Source of the DNA: Myxococcota bacterium
GTDB taxonomy: Bacteria > Myxococcota_A > UBA796 > UBA2385
Assembly: GCA_023150805.1 (NCBI GenBank)
Contig: JAKLKF010000006.1
Location: 1-36,174 of the forward strand
Reading direction: 5' to 3'
DNA length: 36,174 nucleotides
Below the pieces are notes generated by a model that worked only from the letters and a program-made list of their open reading frames with translations, did no database searches and had not been told where the DNA came from. Positions within the stretch are counted from its first letter, which is position 1. Every line of letters starts with the position of its first letter. Shown here piece after piece: positions 22,947 to 35,167 of this stretch. A program made the translations under genes and the position numbers.

Positions 22947-23420
22947 TCAGCTCCGCGCGCGCGGGGGCGGGAGCTGGTCGATGAAGCCGACCACGCACTT
23001 CTGGATCTGGTCGCGTGACTTGCGGAAGCGCCAGCGCCAGCCGCCGATGGGGTCGGGCACCTCGACCAGGCCGCCGAAGTTGCCGAGCATCAGGATCTTG
23101 GCGTCGGCCTGGGGGAACTTGCGCCGCAGGTGGCTGGCGTGGCGCATCTCCATCACCAGGATGTGGTCCGCCCAGTCCACCAGGTCCTGCTCGACCGGGC
23201 CGCTCTTGTGGGCCGAGATGTCCACGCCGGCTTCGCCCATCACGCGCACGGCGAGCGGGTCGGCGGGGTGGCCGACCAGGCCCATGATGCCGCCGCTGCG
23301 GGCCTCGACCGGCCAGGCGCGGGAGGCGCCGTAGTGGCGGGCGAAGCCCTCGGCCATCGGCGAGCGGCAGATGTTCGCCGTGCAGACGAAGAGCAGGCGA
23401 TAGGGCGGGACGGCTTCCAT
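22947..23420 (-). CDS. Low-molecular-weight protein tyrosine phosphatase
   Basis: 157 residues, the standard length. The active-site loop FVCTANICRSP gives the CX5R motif (Cys13, Arg19) at the N-terminus, and the general-acid Asp is in VEVPDPIG. This family removes phosphate from tyrosine, or from arginine in some members (the arsenate reductase fold is related). The ATG at 23420 gives a natural N-terminus, although the upstream ribosome-binding site is weak; a GTG six codons earlier is the alternative. The gene is divergent from the cyclophilin gene across 78 bases. No tyrosine kinase or capsule gene is visible nearby. Confidence 0.93.
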   Translation of the reverse strand: MEAVPPYRLLFVCTANICRSPMAEGFARHYGASRAWPVEARSGGIMGLVGHPADPLAVRVMGEAGVDISAHKSGPVEQDLVDWADHILVMEMRHASHLRRKFPQADAKILMLGNFGGLVEVPDPIGGWRWRFRKSRDQIQKCVVGFIDQLPPPRARS

Positions 23421-23465
23421 GGCCGCCGTGGCTATCACGAGCCGGGCGGCCTGACGCGCCTGCGA

Positions 23466-23471
23466 TAGGCT
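23466..23471 (+). promoter_or_regulatory. -10-like TAGGCT before the cyclophilin gene
   Basis: TAGGCT in GCGATAGGCTG lies 27 bases before the ATG at 23499, which has its own GAGGACC site. It probably drives the nucleoside-salvage operon. No -35 match was found. Confidence 0.45.
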
Positions 23472-23498
23472 GTCGCTCCCCATCCGCCCGAGGACCTC

Positions 23499-24020
23499 AT
23501 GGCGAACCCCACCGCGACCTTCCAGACCAGCATGGGCACCTTCACCGCCGAGCTGTACCTGGACAAGATGCCGATCACCGCCGGCAACTTCATCAAGCTG
23601 GCCAAGGACGGCTTCTACGACGGCCTGCACTTCCACCGGGTCATCAAGAACTTCATGATCCAGTTCGGCTGCCCCCACAGCAAGGACCCCAACAGCCGCC
23701 TGGCCGGCACCGGCGGCCCGCCGCACGGCACGATCCAGGACGAGTTCCCGGCCGCCCACAAGCTCTCGAACGAGCCGGGCACGCTGTCGATGGCCAACAC
23801 CGGCCGGCCGAACTCCGGCGGCAGCCAGTTCTTCATCAACACGGTCCACAACAGCTACCTGGACTGGTTCGACACCCGCACCCCCTCCAAGCACCCCGTC
23901 TTCGGCCGCATCGTCGAGGGCATGGACGTGGTCGAGGCCATCGGCAACACCCGCACCGGCCAGGGCGACCGCCCCGTGACCCCGGTGCAGGTCATCAAGA
24001 TCACCGTGAACGAGGGCTGA
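23499..24020 (+). CDS. Peptidyl-prolyl cis-trans isomerase, cyclophilin type
   Basis: 173 residues without a signal peptide, so probably cytoplasmic. Motifs typical of bacterial cyclophilins are [49 protein letters not shown] (the active-site region) and [17 protein letters not shown]. It speeds proline isomerisation during protein folding. Its stop is four bases before the deoC GTG, so it seems to be the first gene of the operon, although a folding enzyme has no known role in nucleoside salvage. Confidence 0.95.
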   Translation: MANPTATFQTSMGTFTAELYLDKMPITAGNFIKLAKDGFYDGLHFHRVIKNFMIQFGCPHSKDPNSRLAGTGGPPHGTIQDEFPAAHKLSNEPGTLSMANTGRPNSGGSQFFINTVHNSYLDWFDTRTPSKHPVFGRIVEGMDVVEAIGNTRTGQGDRPVTPVQVIKITVNEG

Positions 24021-24024
24021 AGCC

Positions 24025-24876
24025 GTGTCGTCCTCCGAGCTGGAGTCCCTGGTCGAGCGGGTGGTGGCGCGCGTGCAGGAGCAGGCGCGCTACCAGGCCG
24101 TGCCGCCCTTGCCCGAGCTGCGCGGCACCTGGCAGGACCAGTCGGCCCTGCGCGCGCTCATGGACGCGGGCGCCACCCGCCTGGGCACCGACGGGACCAG
24201 CCCGGCCCAGCCCGGAGGCCTCGCCGGCTACATCGACCACACGCTGCTGGCGCCGACCGCCACCCGCGCCGACATCGTCAAGGTCTGCGAGGAGGCGCGG
24301 CGCCACAGCTTCGCCAGCGTGTGCGTGAACTCGACCTGGATCGGCCTGGTCGCGCGCATGCTGGAGGGCAGCCGGGTCATGCCCATCTGCGTCGTGGGCT
24401 TCCCGCTGGGCGCCATGGCCACGCCGGCCAAGGCGGCCGAGACGCGGCAGGCCATCGCCGACGGCGCCCACGAGATCGACATGGTCATCGACATCGGCGC
24501 GCTCAAGGGCGGCGACCACGACCGGGTCTTCGACGACATCCGGGCGGTGGTCGAGGCCGCGCAGGGCCGGCCGGTGAAGGTGATCCTGGAGACCTCGATG
24601 CTGACGCGGGACGAGAAGATCGTCGGCTGCGCCATCAGCAAGGCCGCCGGCGCCGCCTTCGTCAAGACCAGCACGGGCTTCGGCGGCGGCGGTGCGACGG
24701 CCGAGGACATCGCGCTGATGCGGGCGGTGGTCGGACCCGACATGGGGGTCAAGGCCAGCGGCGGCGTGCGCACCGCCCAGGACGCGCAGAAGCTCATCGC
24801 CGCGGGCGCCACCCGGCTGGGCGCCAGCGCCAGCGTCGCCATCGTCACCGGCGGGTCGGGCAAGGGAAGCTACTGA
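24025..24876 (+). CDS. deoC: Deoxyribose-phosphate aldolase
   Basis: 283 residues from a GTG whose GAGGG site overlaps the previous stop. The aldolase barrel starts near residue 70 ([17 protein letters not shown]). It carries the Schiff-base lysine in AFVKTSTGF (Lys214) and the second conserved lysine in [10 protein letters not shown] (Lys243). It splits 2-deoxyribose-5-phosphate to acetaldehyde and glyceraldehyde-3-phosphate, the last step of deoxynucleoside breakdown. About 60 extra N-terminal residues with a coiled-coil look ([16 protein letters not shown]) precede the core, as in a subset of the family. Its stop overlaps the next start (TGATG). Confidence 0.95.
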   Translation: MSSSELESLVERVVARVQEQARYQAVPPLPELRGTWQDQSALRALMDAGATRLGTDGTSPAQPGGLAGYIDHTLLAPTATRADIVKVCEEARRHSFASVCVNSTWIGLVARMLEGSRVMPICVVGFPLGAMATPAKAAETRQAIADGAHEIDMVIDIGALKGGDHDRVFDDIRAVVEAAQGRPVKVILETSMLTRDEKIVGCAISKAAGAAFVKTSTGFGGGGATAEDIALMRAVVGPDMGVKASGGVRTAQDAQKLIAAGATRLGASASVAIVTGGSGKGSY

Positions 24877-26093
24877 TGTCCCCCTCCATCGAGCGGGTCC
24901 TCGAGCGCAAGCGCGAGGGTGGCGCGCTGACGGCCGAGGAGATCGCCTGGCTGGTCCAGGGGATCGTCGACGGCTCGGTCACCCGGGCACAGGCCGCCGC
25001 CTTCCTGGCCTTCACCTACCTGCGGGGCATGACCCGGGACGAGACGGTGGCGCTCACCCTGGCCATGCGCGACTCGGGCCAGGTGCTGTCCTGGGACGTG
25101 GCGGGCCGCGTGGTCGACAAGCACAGCACCGGCGGCGTGGGCGACAAGGTCAGCCTGGTGCTGGCGCCCTTGTGGGCCGAGCTGGGCGCCTACGTGCCGA
25201 TGATCAGCGGCCGGGGCCTGGGCCACACCGGCGGCACGCTGGACAAGCTGGAGGCCATCCCCGGCTTCCGCACCGACCTGCCCGTCGAGCGCCTGCGCGC
25301 CATCCTCTCCCAGGTGGGCTGCTTCATGGCCGGCCAGACGGGCCAACTCGCCCCCGCCGACCGCATCCTGTATGCGCTGCGCAACGAGACCTCGACCGTG
25401 CCCAGCATCCCGCTCATCACGGCCAGCATCCTGTCCAAGAAGCTCGCCGAGGGCCTGGACGAGCTGTCCCTGGACGTCAAGTGGGGCACGGGCGCCTTCA
25501 TGAAGACCCGGCAGGACGCCCAGGCCCTGGCCGACAGCCTGGTCGCGGTGGGCGAGGGGGCCGGCGTGCGCACCCGCGCCCGCCTGACCGACATGAACCA
25601 CCCGCTGGGCCGCGCCATCGGCAACGCGCTGGAGGTCCAGGAGGCGGTCGCCTGCCTGAAGGGCGAGGGCCCCGAGGACCTGGCGGCGCTGACATGCGAG
25701 CTGATCGGCCGCGACGCCGACGAGGTGGCCGCCGCGCGCGCCCTGCTGGATCGCGGCGGCGCCTGGGAGCGCTGGTGCCGGCTGGTCCGCGCCCACGGCG
25801 GCGACCCGGACGCCGTCCTGCAGGGCGGCGGCTGCGCGGTGCGCGTGATCGAGGCCGACAGCGACGGCGTGGTGGCCCGCTGCGACGCCTACGACCTGGG
25901 CCGCGCGGCCTTCGTGCTCGGCGCCGGGCGGCGGGCGGCCGACGAGCAGGTGCACCCGGGCGTGGGGCTGGTCGTGCACGTCCAGCAAGGGCAGGCCGTC
26001 AGCAAGGGCCAGCCCCTGGTCTCCGTGCATCACGCCGACCGTGGCCTGGACGAGGCCCTGGCCCTGGTCGGCGCCGGTGTCGTCCTCGCCTGA
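24876..26093 (+). CDS. deoA: Pyrimidine-nucleoside (thymidine) phosphorylase
   Basis: 405 residues; the ATG overlaps the deoC stop by one base. The family signatures are VDKHSTGGVGDKVSL (Lys82) and SGRGLGHTGGTLDKLEAIPGF. The alpha-helical N-terminal domain and the C-terminal phosphorylase domain (AVRVIEADSDGVVARCDAYDLGRAAFVLGAG; HPGVGLVVHVQQGQAVSKGQPLVSV) are both present. It cleaves thymidine or uridine with phosphate to the base and (deoxy)ribose-1-phosphate, feeding deoC through a phosphopentomutase not seen here. It is slightly shorter than the usual 430-440 residues. Whether it prefers thymidine (DeoA) or is a broad Pdp cannot be told. Confidence 0.93.
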   Translation: MSPSIERVLERKREGGALTAEEIAWLVQGIVDGSVTRAQAAAFLAFTYLRGMTRDETVALTLAMRDSGQVLSWDVAGRVVDKHSTGGVGDKVSLVLAPLWAELGAYVPMISGRGLGHTGGTLDKLEAIPGFRTDLPVERLRAILSQVGCFMAGQTGQLAPADRILYALRNETSTVPSIPLITASILSKKLAEGLDELSLDVKWGTGAFMKTRQDAQALADSLVAVGEGAGVRTRARLTDMNHPLGRAIGNALEVQEAVACLKGEGPEDLAALTCELIGRDADEVAAARALLDRGGAWERWCRLVRAHGGDPDAVLQGGGCAVRVIEADSDGVVARCDAYDLGRAAFVLGAGRRAADEQVHPGVGLVVHVQQGQAVSKGQPLVSVHHADRGLDEALALVGAGVVLA

Positions 26094-26817
26094 GGGCGCG
26101 GGGCCGCTGCGGCCCTGGCCGGTCTTGCGCGCGCTGCTGATCGCGCTGGTCCTGCTGGTCCACGGCACCAAGGCGCTGCCCTGGCCCGACGTGCGCGAGC
26201 GGGACCTGTCCTATGGCGTCGCCCAGGACGAGCTGGAGCGCTGGGCGGGCGTCCTGGGCGGCGTGGGCATCCCGCTCTCGGCCGCGCAGCTCTCGGAGCG
26301 GGTGCTCGACCTCGGCCGCGCCTCCGCCGCCGCCCAGCGGGCCCTGCACGGCCCCTTCCGGCCGCTCTTGCGGCTCACGGGGACGGGGCAGGCCTGGGGC
26401 CTGTTCGCCTACCCCGACCCCTACGCCGGCCGGCTGGTCGTCTCCTCCCGCCAGGTCCAGGACGACGGGCAGCCCGGCCCCTGGCAGGAGCGCTACCGCG
26501 CGCCGGGCCAGGGGGATCCCTGGCTGGTCGCCCGCCTGGAGAACCGGCGGATCCGCGGGGTCTACGACGACAACGGCGACCGGCCCAAGCCCGGCGGCTT
26601 CTACGATCCCTTCTGCGACTGGGTCGCCGTCGAGATCATGGCGCGGGAGCCGGCGGTGGTCGAGGTCGAGGTCCGGCTGGACCTGGTCACCAACCGCGTG
26701 CCCGGCGACCGCCGCCCGGCCGTGCCCGACAAGCGGCGGCACGTCCGGACCCGCAGCCGGCAGGAGGTCGCGCGCCCGCTCGGCCTGCGCGCTGCGGCGG
26801 GCGAGGCGGCGCCGTGA
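26077..26817 (+). CDS. Membrane-anchored protein, DUF5819-like, partner of HTTM protein
   Basis: 246 residues from the GTG at 26077. A GTG twelve codons earlier is possible, and the ribosome-binding site is weak at both. An N-terminal membrane helix (VLRALLIALVLLVHGT) is followed by ALPWPD and a mainly extracytoplasmic domain with AWGLFAYPDPYAGRLVVSS and GPWQERYR. The 'W-x-L-F-x-x-P-x-P' pattern resembles DUF5819-type proteins that neighbour HTTM/gamma-carboxylase-like proteins. That match is from memory and not certain. The C-terminus is Arg-rich. The stop overlaps the HTTM gene start (GTGA). Function unknown. Confidence 0.7.
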   Translation: MSSSPEGAGPLRPWPVLRALLIALVLLVHGTKALPWPDVRERDLSYGVAQDELERWAGVLGGVGIPLSAAQLSERVLDLGRASAAAQRALHGPFRPLLRLTGTGQAWGLFAYPDPYAGRLVVSSRQVQDDGQPGPWQERYRAPGQGDPWLVARLENRRIRGVYDDNGDRPKPGGFYDPFCDWVAVEIMAREPAVVEVEVRLDLVTNRVPGDRRPAVPDKRRHVRTRSRQEVARPLGLRAAAGEAAP

Positions 26818-27761
26818 TCCGCTGGTGGGTCGGACTGTGGGACCGGCGCGAGGCCCCGACCTCGCTGGCGGTGGTGCGGATCCTCGTCGGCGCCCTCATC
26901 CTGGTCGACCTGCTGGAGCTCGCCCGGCTGGACCTGGTGGTGCCGCTGTACGCCCCGCGGCCCGCCGGCGGCATGGCCGGCGTGCTGGGGCGCGAGCTGG
27001 TGCCCGAGCTGTACCGCTGGCTGCCGGCGACGGCGCAGACGGCGACCGCCGCCTTCTGGCTGGCCGTGGTCGCGGCGGCGACCTTCACGGCGGGCCTGTC
27101 GACCCGGCTCTCGGCGGTGGTGCTGCTGCTCCTGCTCGCCCAGCTCTCGCTGATCCTGCCGCCGGCGGACCGCGGCATCGACATGCTCCTGCGCAACGCG
27201 CTCATGGTGCTGGCCTTCAGCCGCTGCGGCGCCGCCGGGTCCGTGGACGCGCGCCTGCGCGCGGGGCGCTGGTCGGGCGACGGCCAGCCCGTGCCCTCCT
27301 GGCCCCGCTACCTCCTCGTCGTCCAGCTCGCGGTCCTCTACACCTCCGCCGGTATGCAGAAGGTGGCCAGCGCCTGGCTCCCGCCGGACTGGAGCGCCCT
27401 GTGGGTGGCGCTGCGCGACCCGCACTTCCAGCGGGGCGCCTGGCCCTGGGTCGACGAGCTCTTCGTGCTGACCCAGGCCGCCACCGCGATCACCTGGCTG
27501 TGGGAGTGGCTGGGGCCCGTGATCCTGCTGGCCTTCTGGTACCGGGACACGCCCGGTCGGCCCGGACGGCTGCGCGCCGCGTTCCGGCGCTACCCCCTGC
27601 TGGCCCTGTACCTGGGCGTCGGTGCCCTGTTCCACCTGGGCACCCACCTGGGCCTGCGCCTGGGCATCTTCCCCTTCGCCGTGCTCAGCCTGTACCCTGC
27701 CGCCGTGCACCCCGAGACCTGGGGCGCGCTCTTCCGCCGGCTCCGCGGGGTCCCGTCGTGA
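26814..27761 (+). CDS. HTTM-domain multi-pass membrane protein (vitamin K gamma-carboxylase-like)
   Basis: 315 residues, GTG start overlapping the previous stop. Several membrane helices (SLAVVRILVGALILVDLL; AFWLAVVAAATFTAGL; VVLLLLLAQLSLILPP; AITWLWEWLGPVILLAFWY; YLGVGALFHLGTHLGL) and the stretch LAVLYTSAGMQKVASAWL match the HTTM fold. That fold is shared by vitamin K-dependent gamma-glutamyl carboxylase and many bacterial proteins. The key lysine of true carboxylases is not obvious, so activity is unclear. Its position between deoA and nupC, with a start and stop overlapping both neighbours, suggests it belongs to the same transcript. Confidence 0.8.
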   Translation: MIRWWVGLWDRREAPTSLAVVRILVGALILVDLLELARLDLVVPLYAPRPAGGMAGVLGRELVPELYRWLPATAQTATAAFWLAVVAAATFTAGLSTRLSAVVLLLLLAQLSLILPPADRGIDMLLRNALMVLAFSRCGAAGSVDARLRAGRWSGDGQPVPSWPRYLLVVQLAVLYTSAGMQKVASAWLPPDWSALWVALRDPHFQRGAWPWVDELFVLTQAATAITWLWEWLGPVILLAFWYRDTPGRPGRLRAAFRRYPLLALYLGVGALFHLGTHLGLRLGIFPFAVLSLYPAAVHPETWGALFRRLRGVPS

Positions 27762-29083
27762 TCGCAGCCTTCCTGGACACCGAGGCGGGCCTCGCCGGCC
27801 GCCTGCTCAGCCTCGGCGGCCTCTTCGTGATGATCGGCCTGGCCTGGCTGCTCTCGACCGACCGCAAGGCGATCCGCTGGCGCCCGGTCGCCTGGGGCGT
27901 CGCGCTGCAGCTGCTCTTCGGGCTCATCGTGCTCCAGCCGGCCCTGCAGACCTTCTTCTTCGACGTGGTCGACGGCGGCGTGCGCCGGCTGCTCTCCTTC
28001 AGCGAGCGCGGCGCCGACTTCGTCTTCCAGTCGGTGCAGCCGCACCAGATCCTCGACGCGACGGGTCAGCCCGTGACCTTCATCGGCCGGATCTCGCCGC
28101 CGGTCCAGACCTTCGCCTTCTGGATCCTGCCGACCATCATCTTCTTCTCGTCCTTGATGGCCGTGCTCTACCACGTGGGCCTGATGCACCGGATCGTGGG
28201 CGCCATCGCCTGGCTGATGCAGCGCACCATGGGCACCTCTGGCGCCGAGAGCCTCTCGGCGGCCGCCAACATCTTCGTCGGGCAGACCGAGGCGCCGCTG
28301 GTGGTGCGCCCCTACATCGAGACGATGACCCGCAGCGAGCTTCACGCGGTCATGACCGGCGGCTTCGCGACCGTCGCCGGCGGCGTGATGGCCGCCTACG
28401 TCGGCATCCTGAAGGACATCCCGGGCATCGCCGGGCACCTGGTGACCGCCTCGATCCTCAGCGCCCCCGCCGCCCTGGCCATCAGCAAGGTGATGGTGCC
28501 CGAGGACGGCACGCCGGTCACCGCCGGCAGCCTCTCGCAGGTCCACGAGCGCACGGCGCGCAACGTCATCGAGGCCGCGGCGAACGGCGCCAGCGAGGGG
28601 GTGAAGCTGGCGATCAACGTGGCGGCGATGCTGGTGGCCTTCGTGGGCCTGGTGGCGATGGCCGACTGGCTGCTGGGCCTGCTGCCGATCACCGTCGAGG
28701 GGGCGCCCCTGTCGCTCTCGCTGTTGTTGGGCTGGCTCTTCGCGCCCCTGGCCTTCGTGATGGGGGTGCCCTGGAGCGAGGCGGTGATCGTCGGCGGGCT
28801 GCTCGGCGAGAAGCTCGTGCTGACCGAGCTCATCGCCTACATCCACCTGGCGGGCATCGTCGGCCAGCCCACCCCCGTGCTCTCCGAGCGCTCGGCCGTC
28901 ATCGCCAGCTACGCGCTGTGCGGCTTCGCCAACTTCGCCAGCATCGGCATCCAGCTCGGCGGCATCGGCGGCCTGGCGCCGCAGCGCATGGGGGACCTGG
29001 CCGACCTGGGCTTCCGCGCGATGATCGCGGGCTCGCTGGCGGCCTTCATGACCGCGACCGTCGCCGGGGCGCTCATCGGCTGA
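27758..29083 (+). CDS. nupC: Concentrative nucleoside transporter (NupC/CNT family)
   Basis: 441 residues, GTG start overlapping the HTTM stop (GTGA). CNT-family signatures are AANIFVGQTEAPLVVRPYI (nucleoside-binding GQTEAPL), GGFATVAGGVMAAYV, VPWSEAVIVGGLLGEKLVLTE and ASYALCGFANFASIGIQLGGIG. Multiple membrane helices run throughout. It imports nucleosides with Na+ or H+ across the inner membrane and supplies deoA and deoC upstream in the same operon. The gene is convergent with the TM2 gene 12 bases away, and no clear terminator lies between. Confidence 0.95.
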   Translation: MIAAFLDTEAGLAGRLLSLGGLFVMIGLAWLLSTDRKAIRWRPVAWGVALQLLFGLIVLQPALQTFFFDVVDGGVRRLLSFSERGADFVFQSVQPHQILDATGQPVTFIGRISPPVQTFAFWILPTIIFFSSLMAVLYHVGLMHRIVGAIAWLMQRTMGTSGAESLSAAANIFVGQTEAPLVVRPYIETMTRSELHAVMTGGFATVAGGVMAAYVGILKDIPGIAGHLVTASILSAPAALAISKVMVPEDGTPVTAGSLSQVHERTARNVIEAAANGASEGVKLAINVAAMLVAFVGLVAMADWLLGLLPITVEGAPLSLSLLLGWLFAPLAFVMGVPWSEAVIVGGLLGEKLVLTELIAYIHLAGIVGQPTPVLSERSAVIASYALCGFANFASIGIQLGGIGGLAPQRMGDLADLGFRAMIAGSLAAFMTATVAGALIG

Positions 29084-29095
29084 GGGCCGAGGCGT

Positions 29096-29320
29096 CTACC
29101 AGCCCCGGCCGTGGGCGCTGTCCTCGATCATCTGCGGCATCATCAGCAGGTCGATGACCTGGCCCACGAAGCACAGGCCGCCGGTGAAGAGCCAGAGGAC
29201 GCCGCTGACGTAGCGGCCCATGTAGATGCGGTGCAGGCCGGCGAAGCCGAAGAGGCCCGCGACCCACAGCATGTAGGCGATGCCGGTGTCCTTGCGGGTG
29301 GCGAGGGCGGTCCCTGACAT
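29096..29320 (-). CDS. TM2-domain small membrane protein
   Basis: 74 residues from an ATG with GGAG at good spacing. Two membrane helices (GIAYMLWVAGLFGFAGLHRIYMG and VLWLFTGGLCFVGQVIDLLMM) joined by a short turn with GLHRIYMGRY are the TM2 signature. The family's role in bacteria is unknown. It is a single gene between nupC (convergent) and the gamma-carbonic-anhydrase-like gene (divergent). Confidence 0.9.
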   Translation of the reverse strand: MSGTALATRKDTGIAYMLWVAGLFGFAGLHRIYMGRYVSGVLWLFTGGLCFVGQVIDLLMMPQMIEDSAHGRGW

Positions 29321-29403
29321 GGCAGCTCCCGGGGTGCGTGCGGTCTACGCCGACCCCAGGCGCGCTATTGCGGCGCCGGCGCTCCCTGTCACGGCGCCGC
29401 GGA

Positions 29404-29410
29404 TTAGGCG
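29404..29410 (+). promoter_or_regulatory. -10-like TTAGGC before the gamma-CA-like gene
   Basis: TTAGGC/TAGGCG ends 7-8 bases before the ATG at 29418 with only a weak GGC/AGG site between them. A leaderless or nearly leaderless mRNA is likely. No -35 at normal spacing was found. Confidence 0.35.
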
Positions 29411-29417
29411 GCAGGCC

Positions 29418-29942
29418 ATGATCGAGCCCTACCTGCACCACCACCCCCAGGTGGACCCCGAGGCCTGGGTGCACCCGCAGGCCGTCGTCATCGGCGACGT
29501 CCGGATCGGCGCCCAGTCCACCGTCTGGCCGGGCTGCGTGCTGCGCGGCGACCAGGGCAGCATCGACATCGGGCGGCAGACCAGCATCCAGGACGGCACC
29601 GTGGTCCACGCGACCCTGGGCACCTCGGTGACCGTCGTCGGGTCGGGCTGCGTGGTCGGCCACCGCGTCATCCTGCACGGCTGCCACGTCGAGGACGACT
29701 GCCTGGTCGGCATGGGCGCCATCCTGCTGGACAACTGCCGCATCGGCCGCTTCAGCATCATCGGCGCCGGCGCCGTCGTGCCAGTGGGCCGGGTCATCCC
29801 GCCGCGCTCGCTGGTCCTGGGCATCCCGGGCAGGGTGGTGCGGCAGGTCAGCGACCGCGAGATCGAGGAGAGCATCCACCACGGCCGCGACGAGTACCTG
29901 CGGCTGTGCCGCGACTACCGGGCCCGCGACGGGCAGGGCTGA
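29418..29942 (+). CDS. Gamma-carbonic-anhydrase-family protein (left-handed beta helix)
   Basis: 174 residues from the ATG at 29418, with hexapeptide repeats throughout (VVIGDVRIGAQSTVWPGCVLRGDQGSIDIG). Candidate zinc histidines lie in GTVVHATLG and GHRVILHGCHVEDD, as in gamma-carbonic anhydrases and the PaaY/YrdA/CaiE group. A C-terminal helix (REIEESIHHGRDEYLRL) caps the helix. Some members hydrate CO2; others are acyl-CoA thioesterases or of unknown role, so the activity is uncertain. The smc gene starts 12 bases after the stop. Confidence 0.9.
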   Translation: MIEPYLHHHPQVDPEAWVHPQAVVIGDVRIGAQSTVWPGCVLRGDQGSIDIGRQTSIQDGTVVHATLGTSVTVVGSGCVVGHRVILHGCHVEDDCLVGMGAILLDNCRIGRFSIIGAGAVVPVGRVIPPRSLVLGIPGRVVRQVSDREIEESIHHGRDEYLRLCRDYRARDGQG

Positions 29943-29954
29943 GAACGGCGGCCC

Positions 29955-33641
<3,687 letters not shown>

Positions 33642-33651
33642 CGAGGTCGGG

Positions 33652-33681
33652 TTGGTCGCGGACCCGGGGGGACGCTAGAGC
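33652..33681 (+). promoter_or_regulatory. Probable promoter of ftsY
   Basis: TTGGTC (33652-33657), 18-base spacer, TAGAGC (33676-33681), in the 95-base gap between smc and ftsY. It leaves a leader of about 45 bases with GGGAGGA before the ftsY GTG. Confidence 0.4.
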
Positions 33682-33736
33682 GGGGGTGGCCCGGACCCGC
33701 AGCGGCAGGGTGCCGGGTCGCGCCAGGGAGGACCGC

Positions 33737-34801
33737 GTGGAGCTGCAGCTCGAGGTCGTCGTCGCGGTCCTGTCCGCGCTGGTCGCGCTGGGCGCGGCCG
33801 GCTGGCTGTTGTGGAAGCGGCCGGCCGCCGGGCTGCTCGAGGACGAAGCCGCCCAGGGCCAGGCCCCCGCCGCGTCGGTGGGCGTCGAGGACTCGTCCCT
33901 TGCCGACCGCTTCTTCCGCGGGCTGGCGCGCAGCCGCGAGGCCTTGTCTCGCAGCCTGGGGCTGGCGCTGGGGGGCGCGGGTCCGCTGGACGAGCGCCTC
34001 GACCAGCTCGAGGAGGCGCTGATCGCCGCCGACGTCGGCGCGCGCACCGCCTCGTCCCTGGTCGAGGGGCTCCGGCGCCAGGCACGGGCCGACGATCCGC
34101 CCGAGCGCCTCCGTGCGCTCCTCCGCGCGGAGCTGCTGGGCAGCATCGGGCCCCGGGTCCCCCTCGCCGGGCCGCCGTCCAGCGGGCCCCTGGTCGTGCT
34201 GGTGGTGGGCGTCAACGGCTCGGGCAAGACCACCACCATCGGCAAGCTCGCCTCGCGCTTCACCCGGCAGGGCAAGGGCGTGGTGCTGGCCGCAGGCGAC
34301 ACCTTCCGGGCGGGGGCCATCGAGCAGCTCCGGGTCTGGGGTGAACGCGCCGGCGCCACCGTCGTCGCGCACCAGGAGGGGGCCGACCCCGCCGCGGTGG
34401 TCTTCGACGGGATCAAGGCGGGGCAGGCGCGCGGGGCGGACGTGGTCATCTGCGACACGGCGGGCCGCCTGCAGGCGCAGAAGCTGCTGATGGACGAGCT
34501 GGGCAAGGTGGTGCGGGTCATCCGCAAGGCCGACCCTGCGGCGCCACACGAGGCGCTCCTGGTGCTCGACGCCACCATCGGGCAGAACGCGCTGAGCCAG
34601 GCCCGCGAGTTCAAGCAGGTGGTCGGGGTCACGGGGGTGGTCCTCACCAAGCTCGACGGCACGGCCCGGGGCGGCGTTGTGGTAGCCGTGCACAAGGAGC
34701 TGGGGCTGCCGGTCAAGCTGGTGGGGCTGGGCGAGCAGGCAGACGACCTGCGGGAGTTCGATCCCGAGGCCTTCGTCGACGCGCTGCTCGGTCCCGCTTG
34801 A
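33737..34801 (+). CDS. ftsY: Signal recognition particle receptor FtsY
   Basis: 354 residues. The start is the GTG at 33737 (GGGAGGA, six-base spacing), which gives an N-terminal membrane helix (VVVAVLSALVALGAAGWLLW, residues about 6-25) in place of the long acidic A domain of E. coli FtsY. The N domain (LADRFFRGLARSREALSRSL ... LIAADVG) and G domain follow with GVNGSGKTTTIGKLA (about 158-172), AAGDTFRAGAIEQL, ICDTAGRLQ and VLTKLDGTARGGVV. It docks ribosome-SRP complexes at the membrane and drives GTP-dependent handover to SecYEG. Confidence 0.96.
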   Translation: MELQLEVVVAVLSALVALGAAGWLLWKRPAAGLLEDEAAQGQAPAASVGVEDSSLADRFFRGLARSREALSRSLGLALGGAGPLDERLDQLEEALIAADVGARTASSLVEGLRRQARADDPPERLRALLRAELLGSIGPRVPLAGPPSSGPLVVLVVGVNGSGKTTTIGKLASRFTRQGKGVVLAAGDTFRAGAIEQLRVWGERAGATVVAHQEGADPAAVVFDGIKAGQARGADVVICDTAGRLQAQKLLMDELGKVVRVIRKADPAAPHEALLVLDATIGQNALSQAREFKQVVGVTGVVLTKLDGTARGGVVVAVHKELGLPVKLVGLGEQADDLREFDPEAFVDALLGPA

Positions 34802-34858
34802 GGGTCCAGGCCCGAGGGAAGCGCGCGCGAAGCTGTGGACGGCGGTGCGGGCTGGCGC

Positions 34859-34864
34859 TAATCC
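34859..34864 (+). promoter_or_regulatory. -10-like TAATCC immediately before zapA (leaderless)
   Basis: TAATCC ends six bases before the ATG at 34871, with no ribosome-binding site. The same hexamer lies before the gene at 13917. It argues against the alternative GTG at 34865, which would sit inside the promoter's melted region. No good -35 was found. Confidence 0.4.
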
Positions 34865-34870
34865 GTGGCC

Positions 34871-35167
34871 ATGCAGGTCCAGATCACCATCCGCGGGCGG
34901 CAGTACACGGTTCGTGGCGACGACACGGGCGAGGACATCCAGGTCCTGGCCGCCGAGCTCGACCGACGGATGGCCGAGGTGGCGTCGCGGACCCGCTCCT
35001 ACGACGAGTACACCGTCGCGATGCTGACGGCGCTGAACCTGCTGAGCGAGGTGCAGCGGGTCAAGCACAGCGTGGCGCGCCGCCTGGATGAGCTCGACCG
35101 CGAGGCGGCGGCCGTCTCGGCGATGCTGGAGGCGGCGCTGCCCTCCGAAGACGCGGCGGAGGGGTAG
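34871..35167 (+). CDS. zapA: Cell division protein ZapA
   Basis: 98 residues from the ATG at 34871; a GTG two codons earlier is the alternative. It opens with MQVQITIRGRQYTVRGDDTGEDIQVLAAELDRRMAEV split over the family's N-terminal beta hairpin and helix. A long C-terminal helix follows (AMLTALNLLSEVQRVKHSVARRLDELDREAAAVSAML) that forms the coiled-coil tetramer. ZapA binds FtsZ and bundles its filaments at the division site. Its stop overlaps the next start by one base (TAGTG). The candidate 6S RNA lies one gene downstream, matching the zapA-ssrS neighbourhood of many proteobacteria. Confidence 0.9.
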   Translation: MQVQITIRGRQYTVRGDDTGEDIQVLAAELDRRMAEVASRTRSYDEYTVAMLTALNLLSEVQRVKHSVARRLDELDREAAAVSAMLEAALPSEDAAEG

